From: Bombyx mori
Taxonomy: Eukaryota > Arthropoda > Insecta > Lepidoptera > Bombycidae
Direction of reading: 5' to 3'
NCBI RefSeq assembly: GCF_030269925.1
Contig: NC_085116.1
Coordinates: 15,190,001 to 15,254,000, forward strand
DNA: 64,000 bases
The notes under the pieces are model-generated. The model was not told the DNA's origin. It saw nothing but the letters and a program-made list of their open reading frames with translations, and searched no databases. Of the stretch, positions 21,453 through 32,577 are shown one piece after another. Numbering within the stretch: the stretch's first letter is position 1; each line of letters starts with the position of its first letter. A program made the position numbers and the translations under genes.

Positions 21453-21895
21453 TTTTTTTTTGTTATTGCTTAGATGAGTGGACGAGCTCACAGCCCACCT
21501 GGTGTTAAGTGGTTACTGGAGCCCATAGACATCTACAACGTAAATGCGCCACGCACCTTGAGATATCAGTTCTAAGGTCTCAGTACAGTTACAACGGCTG
21601 CCCCACCCTTCAAACCGAAACGCATTACTGCTTCACGGCTGAAATAGGCAGGGAGGTGGCACCTACCCGTGCGGACTCAGAAGAGATCCTACCACCAGTA
21701 ATTACGCAAATTATAATTTTGCGGGTTTGATTTTTATTACACGATATTATTCCTTCATCGTGGAAGTCAATCGTGAACATTTGTTGAGTACGTATTTCAT
21801 TAGAAAAATTGGTACCCGCCTGCGGGATTCGAACACCGGTGCATCGCTACATACGAATGCAATGGACGTCTTATCCTTTAGGCCACGACGACTTC
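21453..21895 (-). repeat. Bm1-type SINE, full-length with tRNA-like head
   Basis: All parts are present on the minus strand: tRNA-like head (AGTCGTCGTGGCCTAAAGGA, B-box GGTGTTCGAATCCCGC), central block (CGTGTAATAAAAATCAAACC) and body to the A-tail (T-rich at 21453-21461). One of four copies that keep the polymerase III promoter boxes nearly intact. Confidence 0.92.
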
Positions 21896-22309
21896 GAATG
21901 TGTTCGAAAATGTTGCTACAAATTAGTTAAAGTTTGAACACCTTATAAAAACCACAAAAATTTACCATAACATCTTAAATTTACTAACAAATAATCCTGA
22001 ACTGTACGAAATGCCGTTATACCTACTACATTCTATTTGAGGACCTCATAAATAATATGACAAACGTTGAGTCCTTTCCGTCCGCCCACGCCTCATTTAA
22101 ACTTCGCCCTTTGCGCCTCAACAATACATTCTGACCCTTGTAGAGCCTGAATTTTTCGAGACAAATGAAAATGCACCTTAAAAATTAGCAGGCTTAGTCC
22201 GTATTTCAAGGGAAACACGTAAACAGTGTTATTTGAATGAAGAACAATGAAATTTGTGACATAATTATCGCATAGAATAAAATTCTAATGTATTAAATTA
22301 AGACCGGAA
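21896..22309. other. Non-coding stretch
   Basis: No supported gene or repeat. Confidence 0.4.
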
Positions 22310-22722
22310 TCTATATATTAATACGTGAAGCAAAAACTTTGTATCCCTTTTTACGAAAATTGCGCGGACGGAGGAGTATGAAATTTTCCACACTTATAGA
22401 GAATATAGAGAAGAAGTGCACAATGCTAATATTTGTTTTAAACAACGCATATAAAATACATTAAATCAATAAAGAAAACATTACACATACTACATACCAT
22501 GTATTTGACGCACACACGCATGCATACAATTTTTTTTTACCAAACCTTTGTTCTTGACGTCTGTGGTCAAATTGAGAATAGATTAAATATTTTTTTAAAG
22601 TGTTTAGTGTTTTAAAGTGGCGAAATTTGTGATTATAGAAGTATAAAATACAATCATAATAGTGTACAAACTTACAATTCCAATTAATTATAGTCGAATT
22701 TCGACTACTGCGGGACCTCTAG
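22310..22722 (+). mobile_element. Non-autonomous Helitron, family H2
   Basis: Starts TCTATATATTAATACGTGAA after A and ends TGCGGGACCTCTAG before T. About 15 bases before the end is a near-perfect hairpin, TAGTCGAATTTCGACTA, as expected for a Helitron terminator. Related copies: 24612, 27693 (minus) and 43382. Confidence 0.87.
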
Positions 22723-22799
22723 TTTTTATTAAAATACTAACTATAAGATACAAGAAAAACAAAATATAGGATTAAAAAAAAACTAATTAAATTAAACTA

Positions 22800-22870
22800 A
22801 AAGTTTGGCGAGAACGGCTTGATGGGCCTAAAACGCCAATAGTGGATTCGGAAGATCCGGCAAGACAACA
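22800..22870 (-). mobile_element. Degraded jockey-like LINE fragment
   Basis: CGAGAACGGCTTGATGGGCC and GATCCGGCAAGACAAC resemble the C-terminal coding/3' UTR part of the jockey-like family on the minus strand. Very diverged. Confidence 0.4.
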
Positions 22871-23961
22871 CGGAAAGTATTTTGCACACGTATAATATCA
22901 AACACTATACTATATTTTATTATTTTGGCTTAACACCTAAAGCCGTACAAGAATTGATTACGTAAATCTATGTTTGGTTTTCTGTTTAATTGTATTTTTT
23001 TCTTAATTCTTAAACTCAACTTAAATTTAAAAACAAAACACTATAATATATGTCGGAGACGGTCATTAGCTTAGTACCTAAACGAAATGCAGCACGATTC
23101 CCTCGAGCTCGGCTAACTTCGTGCTACGACAGAGCCTTGCCGATGGAAGCGCGTAGACGCCATCACGCCTATCAACCAGCCTTCTTGAAGAGCGGTGCCT
23201 CCGTCCTAAGAACTGTCATACGTTTCATCTGCTAAGCTTGATCACCCTATTCGCCTCTATGATGTCTGACGATGGTGTTAATAATTGTGGCTTTTCCGAC
23301 ATATATTTAATTATTATTCTATGACCTTTGTCGGACGAATGGTGGATCTTTGTTTGGCGCCGTAGATGCCGTTGTATATTAATAACAGCTATATCAATGT
23401 CAAAATGGGGGATTAAATCTTTTGGAATGAACACCAAACGGCAACCGACCAAATTAATGTGCTTTCTTATTGAACCCTGATGATGTACAAGGAGTTTTTA
23501 GTAGGTGGATTCTGTATCCGATTTTTAAATTTAGCATCAAATGTAATTTATGGTAGAAAGAGGGTAGACAGATTCGCCTGGTTCTAAAATCTCACCGGCA
23601 ACCTTCAGTTTAACCGTGAACATGACGTTTGCAATAATCGTGTTCAAATATCGGGAACTCACTAAAACTCACGACCAGAATCCGTTTGAGTAATGTATGA
23701 GCAAGATTGATATTGGTACATGACATACGTAAATTATTGTCTTATATATTATACATACTGCCTAATGATAGACTGCGGGACGTTAGAGCATAGTCATCTT
23801 CACAGCTCTATCATGCGTTAAGATCATTTAGTTAAATCAAAATACCATAAAATTGATAAAAATGTCACGCGCCGTCATATGGTTAAATACAGATCAAGCT
23901 AAAAAAAACATGTTAATAAGGATTTAATTACTTAGGTATCGATGTTAGGCAATAACCATAT
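22871..23961. other. Non-coding stretch
   Basis: Two open frames (23050-23235 plus, 23225-23452 minus) lack splice or domain support. No RNA gene seen. Confidence 0.4.
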
Positions 23962-24211
23962 TACTGGTGGTAGGACCTCTTGTGAATCCGCACAGGTAGG
24001 TGCCACCACCCCGCCTATTTCTGCCGTGAAGCAGTAATGCGTTTCGGTTTGAGGGGTAGGGCAGCCGTTGTAACTATACTGAAACCTTAGAACTCATATT
24101 ATCTCAAAGTGGGTGGCGGCATTTACGTTGTAGATGTCTATGGGCTCCAGTAACCACTTAACACCAGGTGGGCTGTGAGCTCGTCCAACCATGTAAAGCA
24201 ATAAAAAAAAA
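23962..24211 (+). repeat. Bm1-type SINE, 5'-truncated
   Basis: From TTACTGGTGGTAGGACCTC to CATGTAAAGCAATAAAAAAA. Small internal duplication of TAT near 24100. Confidence 0.88.
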
Positions 24212-24611
24212 GCTTGGACGTTATAAACCATCAAAATATCTGCGTCCCTTCGTTGGCTGTTTAGAATGAAAGTACTGAATAAATTATCTAAAAACATTCT
24301 AGCAGCTAGTACGATGTATTGAAATATTACAATTAAGGTTACTGCCAACCAGAGGCCGTTGTCATTGAGATCATTTTTCAAGCGCCCGATAAATTCGTTT
24401 CCGTGCCCTCGTCGGGATGTCAACTCCAAGGAATCGTATCATTCCGTGTGCGTTTGCATTATAAGTCTTTTTGAACACGAGCTTCTTGATAAATATCGAG
24501 AAAATTAAAGTGACCTAGCCTTTTTTTTTTAATTTAACGTCATTTACTGATGTATTTAAATGGCAGATTAAGCCAATCGTGCCGGCGACAGTACATGCTC
24601 TTAGATATAAT
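24212..24611. other. Non-coding stretch
   Basis: No supported gene. Confidence 0.4.
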
Positions 24612-25025
24612 GATTTATAATACGTGAAGCAAAAACTTTGTATCCCTTTTTACGAAAATTGCGCGGACGGAGGAGCATGAAATTTTCCACACTTAAAGAG
24701 AATATAGAGAAGAAGTGCACAATGCTAATATTTTTTTAAAATAATGCATAAAGGATACATTAAATCAATAAAGGGAACTACACTACATACCATGTATTTG
24801 ACGCACACACGCATGCCTACTATTTATTGTCAAACTTTTGTTCTTGACGTTTGTGGTCAAATAGAGAATAGATTAAATATTGTTTGTCTTTATTAATATT
24901 TTTTTATAGTGTAGCCTTGGCGAAATTTGTGATTATAGAAGTATAAAATACAATCATAGTAGTGTACAAGCTTACAATTCCAATTAATTATTATAGTCGA
25001 TTTTCGACTACTGCGGGACCTCTAG
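24612..25025 (+). mobile_element. Non-autonomous Helitron, family H2
   Basis: Closely matches 22310-22722 from AATACGTGAAGCAAAAACTT to the end GCGGGACCTCTAG before T. The hairpin TAGTCGATTTTCGACTA is kept. The first ~10 bases at the 5' end are altered, so the TC start is lost. Confidence 0.85.
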
Positions 25026-25352
25026 TAATGATTTAAAGTGGTAACGCCGCCAATAAACTGCTCTTGTGAAAAGATTTCATAAATATAAATTCCTATCTGA
25101 GAACGCTAAAGATATAATTAGTGGATAACAAAACTGTAATAAACGTTTTACGAAGGAATCTGGTGAAAAAGGTATTACAAGATCTTTTCAATACCTCAAC
25201 TGACCAAGCTCCTAATTTCGGAGATGCGCCCGAGGAAAATGCGAGCGAAATTTCCAAGTATCTTTTTTTGTGTAAATCAACAATTAATTGCACCGAATGA
25301 TTCGACGGAGATCTGTATTTTATCAATTAACAAGAAATTTAATGTCATTTTT
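25026..25352 (+). other. Stretch with one possible old coding frame
   Basis: A plus-strand frame from about 25138 to 25302 reads NVLRRNLVKKVLQDLF and later APEENASEISKY, with a protein-like composition. No splice sites or start codon support it. It could be a decayed exon or transposon gene. Confidence 0.25.
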
Positions 25353-25465
25353 TTACTGCCCTTATAGACAGACGAGCATACAGCCCACCTGATGGTGAGT
25401 GATTACCGTCGCCCATGGACTTCAGCAATACCAGGAGCAGAGCCAAGTCGCTGCCTTCCGAAACT
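25353..25465 (-). repeat. Short retroposon tail, family X
   Basis: T-run at the left, then GCCCTTATAGACAGACGAGC … ACTTCAGCAATACCAGGAGC to GCTGCCTTCCG. Same unit as 13100, 32457 and 61247. Confidence 0.72.
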
Positions 25466-25565
25466 ATTAAACTTATTAATTATTATTATTAATATTTACT
25501 ATTATACTAACTATTATACTATATTAAACTAGCTTTTATTAAACTGTTCAAATTGACGTTTAGAT

Positions 25566-25757
25566 TAGCCCACTGAGTTTCTCGCCGGATCTTCTCAGTG
25601 GGTCGCGTTTCCGATCCGGTGGTAGATTCTGCAAAGTACTGCTCTTGCTAGGGTTCATGTTTGCAACATCGTCAGGTTTGAGCCCCGTGAGCTCACTTAC
25701 TAGTTAAGGTTACGCTGATATGGTCTCTCTAGACCATCAGCAAGGGAAAAAAAAAAA
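25566..25757 (+). mobile_element. Jockey-like LINE 3' UTR with target-site duplication
   Basis: Contains the family 3' UTR (CCCACTGAGTTTCTCGCCGG … GGTTTGAGCCCCGTGAGCTC), the terminal stem-loop (25712-25739) and a poly-A. It is bounded by a perfect 11-bp direct repeat, GACGTTTAGAT, at 25555-25565 and 25758-25768. The stem of this copy carries base changes on both arms that keep pairing. Confidence 0.9.
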
Positions 25758-25838
25758 GACGTTTAGATCTCACATCTCCGGAGATTTTCAGTGGCAGTTT
25801 CTTTAATGCCAAGTTTGCCAAGAGGCCGAAGAGAATCT

Positions 25839-26235
25839 GAAGTCGTCGTGGCCTACAGGATAAAGATTTCCGGTGCATTCGTGTCGAGCGATGCACCGGT
25901 GTTCGAATCCCAGGCGGGTACCAATATTTCTAATGAAATACGTACTCAGCGAATGTTCACGAATGACTTCCACGGTGAAGGAATAACATCGTGTAATAAA
26001 AATTAAACACGAAAAAATTATAATTCGCGCAATGACTGGTGGTAAGACCTCTTGTGAGTCCGCGTGTAGGTACCACCGCCCTGCCTATTTCAGCCGTGAA
26101 GCAGCAATGCGCTTCGCTTTTAAGGGCGGGGCAGCCGTTGTAACTATACTGACACCTTAGAACTGATATCTCAAGGTGGGTGGCGCATTTACGACGTAGA
26201 CGTCTATGGGCTCCAGTAACCACTTAACAAAAAAA
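25839..26235 (+). repeat. Bm1-type SINE with tRNA-like head, 3' end short
   Basis: The head AGTCGTCGTGGCCTACAGGA and B-box GGTGTTCGAATCCCAG are present. The body ends at CCAGTAACCACTTAACAAAA, about 40 bp short of the normal 3' end, and goes straight into an A-run. Confidence 0.9.
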
Positions 26236-26885
26236 GGCCGCACGTATCCATCATAAAAAAAATGATATCCGAGCATCGTATAGCTCCAGGTCTGTACAAG
26301 TCGTTGTCTCGGCGGATCCATTCGTTTCGCCACAAAGGCTAAGTGTCCTATTGTCGGTGCAGTTGTATCGGCTACATCCACGTTTCCCGGTATCCATTTA
26401 TCAACCGTACCTTTCTTTTATTGTATCGTAAATTCGCGAGGCAAAACTCCTTAATGACTTCTTTATGGTGATGAAAACGGACCTTTTGTGCAAATCGTAT
26501 TCACTCGTTTGAGAGTTTTACGGTGATTTTCAAGAGCGGTGTTTGCCTTCAAGACTTTCGCTGGTATTAGCTATGTTGTTTTGTAAGATTGATCAATAAT
26601 GTCGTTGACATCATTGTTGTAGCTTGTATTATTTTATCTAGTACTCAGTATTAATAATATCAGATTATTTAGATTATCACCAAATTGCTTTTTTTTAACA
26701 AAACCTAATCGTGTTTCACAAAGATATCAATATTTTATGTAGGATAGCGGTTTACAACGTGAATAGCCCAACAAAGGATATATGATACGACAATAAGTTT
26801 AACTGCCAGCAAAATTATTCGATAAAATATTGTAGTCGATATAGGCCACTTAACAGACATACCCGTGTAATAATAATAAAAAACC
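26236..26885. other. Non-coding stretch
   Basis: No supported gene or repeat. Confidence 0.4.
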
Positions 26886-27668
26886 TTTTTTTTTTTTTTT
26901 CGGGGAGGGCCGAACCTCCTACGAGGTCCCCGCGCAAAAGGGGCGCGCGGGGTATGTGAGACTCAACGATCTGCATGGTGTTGTGAGCAGACCGCGGGCC
27001 CAAGGATTTTAGGAACCACCCACTAAACGACTCCCCTGCACTCTTACACCCGACGTCCGATCCCCTCCGAGGTCAGAACCCGGATGAGGTAGGGGGGCTA
27101 CCGCGGTCAACACTACAACCAGACGGCGCGGCTCACCCCAAGGACGCCCAGCCGACGGAGCCTTCGAGGCGAATCGAAGGCTCTGAAACGTCGGCCGTCT
27201 CGGTACGGCAGCCCGTCGGGCCGCCCAGACGGTGCCGCTGGTGTCCCGGAATACCCCGCTGGACCAGAACCAGCCTGCCGGGTCGGGACGCGATACACCG
27301 TCGACCGGTCGTTCTAATCACTCCACGGCAGCGCGCTAGAGTGCTGGTAGCGCGCCGCGCGGCCTCACCCCCTCAGGTCGCCCCTTGACCTTCACCGGGG
27401 GGAGGCCGCTGCCTACAGGGGCCGGGACGTACGGGCGTATTCCCGCCTCCGGCCCCGGGCTCGACGGCGACGGATCGGTGCGGAAAGGGAAGAGCTCTCC
27501 CTCTCTCGCTCCGCCGCCTCCTTCTGCGAGATGGTGGTCTCGCAGAAGTCGAGCATCGCCTTCCAGGACGCGTCGCTGCCGAGCATCGTAGCCACGACGC
27601 GCGGCAGCGAGAGGTCCTCACCTATGACCGCGACGAGGGCGGCGCGTTGCTCGTTGAATCCAGAGCAA
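26886..27668 (-). mobile_element. R1-clade LINE, 5'-truncated
   Basis: Poly-A (plus-strand T-run 26886-26899), a GC-rich 3' UTR with CGCGCGGGGTATGTGAGACT and GCAGACCGCGGGCCCAAGG, and the ORF2 C-terminus (27413-~27668). At its 5' side it meets a reversed Helitron (27693). Confidence 0.85.
27413..27668 (-). pseudogene. R1-clade LINE ORF2, last ~85 residues
   Basis: Contains RAALVAVIGEDLSLPRVVAT and SWKAMLDFCETTISQKEAAE, matching the C-termini at 12016 and 52840. It ends in an Arg-rich tail (PIRRRRARGRRREYARTSRP). The polymerase is absent, so it is a truncated copy. Confidence 0.78.
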
Positions 27669-27692
27669 CGCGCCAACATATACATATATATA

Positions 27693-28065
27693 CCAGTGGT
27701 CCCCCGGTAGTCGAAATTCGAATATAATTAATTGAAATTATAAGTTTGTACATTATTAAGATTCTATTTTCAAAGACTATTATTGTACTTCTATAATCAC
27801 AAATTTCGACAAGACTACTCTATTGAAAAATGATAATAAAGACAAACAATATTTAATCTGTTCTCAATTTGACAACAGACGTGAAGAACAAAAGTTTGAC
27901 AATAAATAAATAGTATGCATGCGTGTGGGCGTCAAATACGTGGTAGTGTGTGTAATGTTTTTATTTATTGATTTCATGTATTTTTTAGGCATAATTTAAA
28001 AAAAATATTAACATTCTGCATTCCTTCTCTATATTCTCTATAAGTGTAGGAAATTTCATACTTGT
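27693..28065 (-). mobile_element. Helitron, family H2, diverged and 5'-truncated
   Basis: On the minus strand it shares GAAATTTCCTACACTTATAG, ACACGCATGCATACTATTTA and the terminal hairpin region with 22310-22722. The 3' end has become CCGGGGGACCACTGG, so the CTAG is mutated. The 5' ~70 bp are missing. Confidence 0.72.
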
Positions 28066-28544
28066 TGTTGTACATTGAAGTCGATTGGTAATATTGAAGT
28101 AAGGACTAGAAAACAGGTGGTCAAAGGAATATAGTTTTAACTGCATCGCTATTTATGCTACATTTTGGCATGCGGTCACTAAGCTCGCATTCCTCTAGTT
28201 GCAGTCTTAAAGGAATCCTCTTGTCGATGGCTTAAGGCGACAAGATCACGATCGTCTGTAACGGTATCCGCGGTATCCCCATGAAGTATCTCCTCCAGAA
28301 TGTCAATGGCTTAAGACGTTATGAGTGTGTCACGCCTATGAATTGTTGATGACGGACAGGCCACGAGACCGTACTCGAATCCCGGGCGGGCCGCCGAGAC
28401 AACGAGACAAGATTAACCCGAACGAATTAGCCGAAACCCTTGTGAAACCTTCGGCGGTGGTTCGATTAGCAAGCTTTTTAATTATGCCGTATTATTTAAT
28501 ATTAAAGATGCAGTTTTAACGTTAACGAATAGAATATTGTTTTG

Positions 28545-28760
28545 TGGCGGTAGCCAAGAATACAATGACTCGCTTACAACAGTTTCAAGATAAGCTTGCA
28601 TAAATACAAGTTCACAACAATAACATTCAGACTGTCGATCTACCGAGCAATATCACCAGCTCAGCGAAAGTGTAGTGGTAGCCATCATACAACGCAAGAT
28701 ATTTGTCAGATGCCTGAATCTCGCTAACGACATTTTCACGGCAGTGACGTCACGCGTCAG
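28545..28760. repeat. Satellite-like repeat, two partial units
   Basis: GATATTTGTCAGATGCCTGA, GCTAACGACATTTTCA and TCTACCGAGCAAT also occur at 33800-33960. Within this block the motif GGTAGCCA appears twice (28549 and 28677), so the parts look like pieces of tandem units. Class unknown. Confidence 0.45.
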
Positions 28761-29066
28761 TATATCGATAAGAAATGTCAGAATCTAGCGAGTAGACTTT
28801 ACCATCGACGGTCGCTTATGACACGCTCATCAGCATGCTCTTAAATTAAAACTCAGCATAAGCGACGACGTAGCTTTTCCCCACACGTGTGGTTCTGAGG
28901 ACCAAAAACACACAACAGCCTATGACTTGCACGCTCGCCCCGTGACTTTACTCACCCTCTTTCATCCATCATTAGCGGACAATGGCTAATCTAACGTGTA
29001 GGGCACTCTATCACCGAAGCTTGTAGATTGAGATCATAATTAAACAGCCTGATCGATTTTACATAT
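28761..29066. other. Non-coding stretch
   Basis: No supported gene or repeat. Confidence 0.4.
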
Positions 29067-29342
29067 GAGTCGACTATTATCAAAGCCGGCAATCTGACTT
29101 TTGGACAATTATTGGTAAATCAGAAAAACGAATTATTGACTTTGTATTCCATCGGCAGTCACAAAACTCTTCGGAACGACATCTTAGATAAATATCAGGT
29201 TAACTATTAACCTTTATTTAATGCAGGTTTTGAACCGTATTCTTTGAAGGAGACGATTATATTCAAATAAATCTGTATTGACATATCAATAACATTTTTT
29301 TGTCCAAATGCACAGATTGCCACCTTTGATAATAGACGACTC
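29067..29342. mobile_element. MITE, ~280 bp (copy 2)
   Basis: Well-conserved inverted ends: GAGTCGACTATTATCAAAGC on the left and TTTGATAATAGACGACTC on the right, within ATAT on both sides. The interior is the reverse complement of the copy at 2358-2633. Confidence 0.75.
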
Positions 29343-29477
29343 ATATATTCTATATAACCAACTCAAAGGTGTAGTTAAAATCTTGGTAGTCGGAAATTTT
29401 AGTGTTTGAAACATGGAAATAATATGGTGACAGTAAAAAAATGCAAGATTAGGCCGACAAAGTAATTTTAATTATTA

Positions 29478-29612
29478 TATATCAACATCATCATCATCAT
29501 CATCATCATTCTTCTTCAACATGTTTTCTCCTTCCATACTCTTCTATCATATACCATTTCTTCGCTCACTCCCTTCTTATACATATCGTCTTTAACGCAA
29601 TCCATCCATTTC
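29478..29612 (-). pseudogene. LINE ORF C-terminus with (ATG)n tail
   Basis: The minus strand encodes KWMDCVKDDMYKKGVSEEM … VWKEKTC and a stop, then a (GAT)n run (29486-29510). This KKRWMDCVKDDM-type C-terminus is common in insect endonuclease/reverse transcriptase LINEs. Only ~30 codons remain. Confidence 0.7.
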
Positions 29613-29729
29613 ATAAATACATTTACACATAAATTTTTAGTATATCAACGACCTGCGAAAACTAAAGTAAATGCTTACACAATTAACAAGATTCAAGACT
29701 GCTCGAGACAATAAATTTGGGACAGCTAT

Positions 29730-30164
29730 TGTTACGAGCTGGGGCTCGGGATAAATAAAATTCCACCAAAGTACAACTAACAACTGCATTCAACACGTAG
29801 AACGCTTAAAACACTTCACTACACTTTTAAAATTCTCAATTCGCTTCTTTTGCTTCGCTTCAGGTGAACCGTTCGCTGTTTCGCTTCGAATAGTTCCGAT
29901 TACTGACTGACAGACTGCGTGCCATCTCTGCAACGCTTTTATAGCCGATACCACATCCCTAGAATTATCGAGAATATTCCACAAATCTCTAGTGTTGTCT
30001 TTCCGCTATCTGACAATAGATGGCGTTGTGCTTCTCGAGAGTTCTGGGTGCTGCTAGATCCTTCGGTATTCGTTCGACTATTCGGCGATAGATGGCGTTA
30101 CTCTTACCGGCGTAAAACTATCATAGATTACAAGAAACGTTAAGAAATTTCACTCGCGCTAACA
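29730..30164 (-). mobile_element. Probable solo LTR
   Basis: On the minus strand a 435-bp unit starts TGTTAGCGCG and ends CTCGTAACA (TG…CA with short inverted ends). It has a TATA box (TATAAAA, 29937-29943) and an initiator-like GTCAGTCAGTA ~27 bases downstream, the layout of an insect LTR promoter. No internal retroelement sequence or second LTR lies next to it. No clear target-site duplication was found, so this is probable, not certain. Confidence 0.55.
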
Positions 30165-30456
30165 ACGTTCGAACCATCAGACTACCGAGCTATACTTCCT
30201 CAGTGAAAGATCTTATCCGTCGCAGTTGTCACTGGAAAACTTTTCCGAAGCGAAAAAGTCTGAAGAAAAATAAAGAGGGAAACGCAAAAGTAACAAGTGA
30301 AAGTAAAATAGTATTTAAGAGGATTTTTTTCTTCCTCCTTTTTTCCTTCCTTATATTCGAACTAGAAAATATAGATATTTTAGATACCTATAGACATTTA
30401 GAGCCAGCGATATCTCACAATATTTTTACAAGAGAAGTTTTTTTTTTAAAAAGGAA
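30165..30456. other. Non-coding stretch
   Basis: No supported gene. Confidence 0.4.
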
Positions 30457-30497
30457 TGCATCGAGCGTCTTATCTTTTAAGCCACGATGACCTCAAG
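30457..30497 (-). repeat. Bm1 SINE head fragment
   Basis: GCGTCTTATCTTTTAAGCCA corresponds to the A-box part of the Bm1 tRNA-like head on the minus strand. Nothing else of the SINE is attached. Confidence 0.55.
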
Positions 30498-30874
30498 CGT
30501 TATATATTTAATATGTTTGATATATAATATGTCTCTCTCTACGCGATCGTAATTGAACTCGTGCGTGTACTCCAGCTCAATGTGGTCAATTTAGGTCAAA
30601 TGATAATGATGAATACCACAGCGACAGTTCATAATTTTAAATTCTTTTTAACAGACTTCAAAAAAGGAGGTTGTCAATTCGACTGTATTTTTTTTATATT
30701 TGTTACCTCTTAACTTTTGACTGGGTGAACCGATTTTGATGATTCTTTTTTTATTAGAAAGCTGACACTTCCCGTGTGGTCTCATTTCATTTTAAGCCAG
30801 TACTGATAATGGAATCCATGAGAAAGCCATATAAATCTTAAATTTGCACGAAGTACGTGCGCGACAAATAGGTG
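30498..30874. other. Non-coding stretch
   Basis: No supported gene. Confidence 0.4.
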
Positions 30875-31310
30875 ATTTTTTTTATTGCTTAGCTGGGTGG
30901 ACGAGCTCACAGCCTACCAAGTGTTAAGTGGTTACTGGAGCCCATAGACATCTACAACGTAAATGCGCCACCCACCTTGAGATATAAGTTCTAAGGTCTC
31001 AAGTATAGTTACAGCGGCTGCCCCACCCTTCAAACCGAAACGCATTACTGCTTCACAGCAGAAATAGGCAGGGTGTTGGTACCCACCCGCGCGGACTCAC
31101 AAGAGGTCCTACCACCAGTAATTACGCAAATTATAATTTTGCGGGTTTAATTTTTATTACACGATGTTATTCGTTCACCGTGGAAATCAATCGTGAACAT
31201 TTGTTGAGTACGTATTTCATTAGAAAAATTGGTACCCGCCTGAGATTCGAACACCGGTGCATCGCTCATCACGAATGCACCGGACGTCTTATCCGTTAGG
31301 CCACGACGAC
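30875..31310 (-). repeat. Bm1-type SINE, full-length
   Basis: T-run and TTATTGCTTAGCTGGGTGG at the left, full body, central block and tRNA-like head ending with AGGCCACGACGAC at the right. A- and B-box sequences are present. Confidence 0.93.
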
Positions 31311-31884
31311 AAAATGAATAAATGAATAACTCAATATCACGTCAACCTATTTCGATGATTATTGTTTTTAGTGTAGTCGGTTTTTGTTAAAGCATGTCTA
31401 TTTACATTTGTCATTGTTGTTAAACTTCGTTCAGTGCCATTGCAGTCTTGAAGGTGTAGCGGGCATAATTGATTCTCTTTTATTTACAACTAGGATTTCG
31501 ATACAAATAATTAAAATAGTTAAGATTTTGATGATCTAGTTTCAAACGTGTGATCTTACAGAAGTTCCATCGCGGTGGTATGAATGGTTTAGGAACTGAT
31601 GCGGGTTCCGACAACTTATATTTTTTATTTTCAATGCAAAGTTTACTGTGCTGATGAAATTCAGCTGGAATGTATCGATTTCACTGACATCCATACGTAG
31701 TTGAATACGTCTTAATTGTATAAAGTAAACGAACAACTTCCAACTGAAGAAATAACATCATGTTACTATACTGAAACATGTACCCAGCACGCATGTATAA
31801 ATTATATGAATACTGTATACATTTTGAGTAAGCCTTGATAGTGGGTGGAAAGTCCATTTGGGCCGTGAAGCTGTCGTGGGTGGG
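31311..31884. other. Non-coding stretch
   Basis: No supported gene. Confidence 0.4.
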
Positions 31885-32006
31885 GCAGTTGATACACAAT
31901 ACAGTGTAGACTTCGATGCCCACATTATAAGGCCGTAAGCTGCTCCGCCCAACCAGAGCTATAAAAAACCCTAAAAAAGCTAAAAACTTTTATTTATAAT
32001 AAATAG
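31885..32006 (-). repeat. End of an unnamed dispersed repeat (copy 2)
   Basis: Reverse complement of the window start: CCGTAAGCTGCTCCGCCCAA and CCCTAAAAAAGCTAAAAAC. Strongly conserved, so both are fairly recent copies of one element. Confidence 0.6.
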
Positions 32007-32456
32007 GTGATAGATAGAAAATATGCAGTTAAATTATAACGTTTTCGTATTCGTTAATATGAGCTGATAAAAACCCTATCGGTGAAATTTTGGTAGTGAA
32101 AGTATTTTTGCCAGAATGCCCTTTTTTTAAATTGAATGCTAAGCCTCAGACGTAACTTCAGCGCTGATTGATGAACTTTTCATTTGAAAGCCCCTGCAAT
32201 CTGAGGCCACGCAAAGAAAAGTATTCCTTGAAAAGCTTCCCAATGATTTTTTCACTTCCAAGCTTGCTACAAGAAATCCCAATTTTTGCTTAGCTTCACT
32301 TTATTATCGAATTATAATTATTTGGCCGATCTAAAAAATATATTCATTTTGGGAATTGAAATTAAAAGCAAATTACCCATGTCTGATCCCGGGTGACGCT
32401 GAAGTACGTTATGCCTTAAAATTACCTAGGAAGGGGGAATAGTTTCAATTTAGTCT

Positions 32457-32577
32457 TTTTTTTATTGCCCTTGTAGGCAAACGAGCATACGGCCCACCTG
32501 ATGGTAAGTGGTTACCGTCGCCCATGGACTTCAGCAATGCCAGGGGCAGAGCCAAGCCGCTGCCTACTGCAATAGTC
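32457..32577 (-). repeat. Short retroposon tail, family X
   Basis: T-run, then GCCCTTGTAGGCAAACGAGC … ACTTCAGCAATGCCAGGGGC to GCTGCCTACTG. Best-preserved copy of this unit in the window. Confidence 0.75.

Noticed and set aside
29486..29510. Coding Asp/His repeat
   Set aside because: The (ATC)n run lies directly after a LINE ORF stop and is a retroposon tail.
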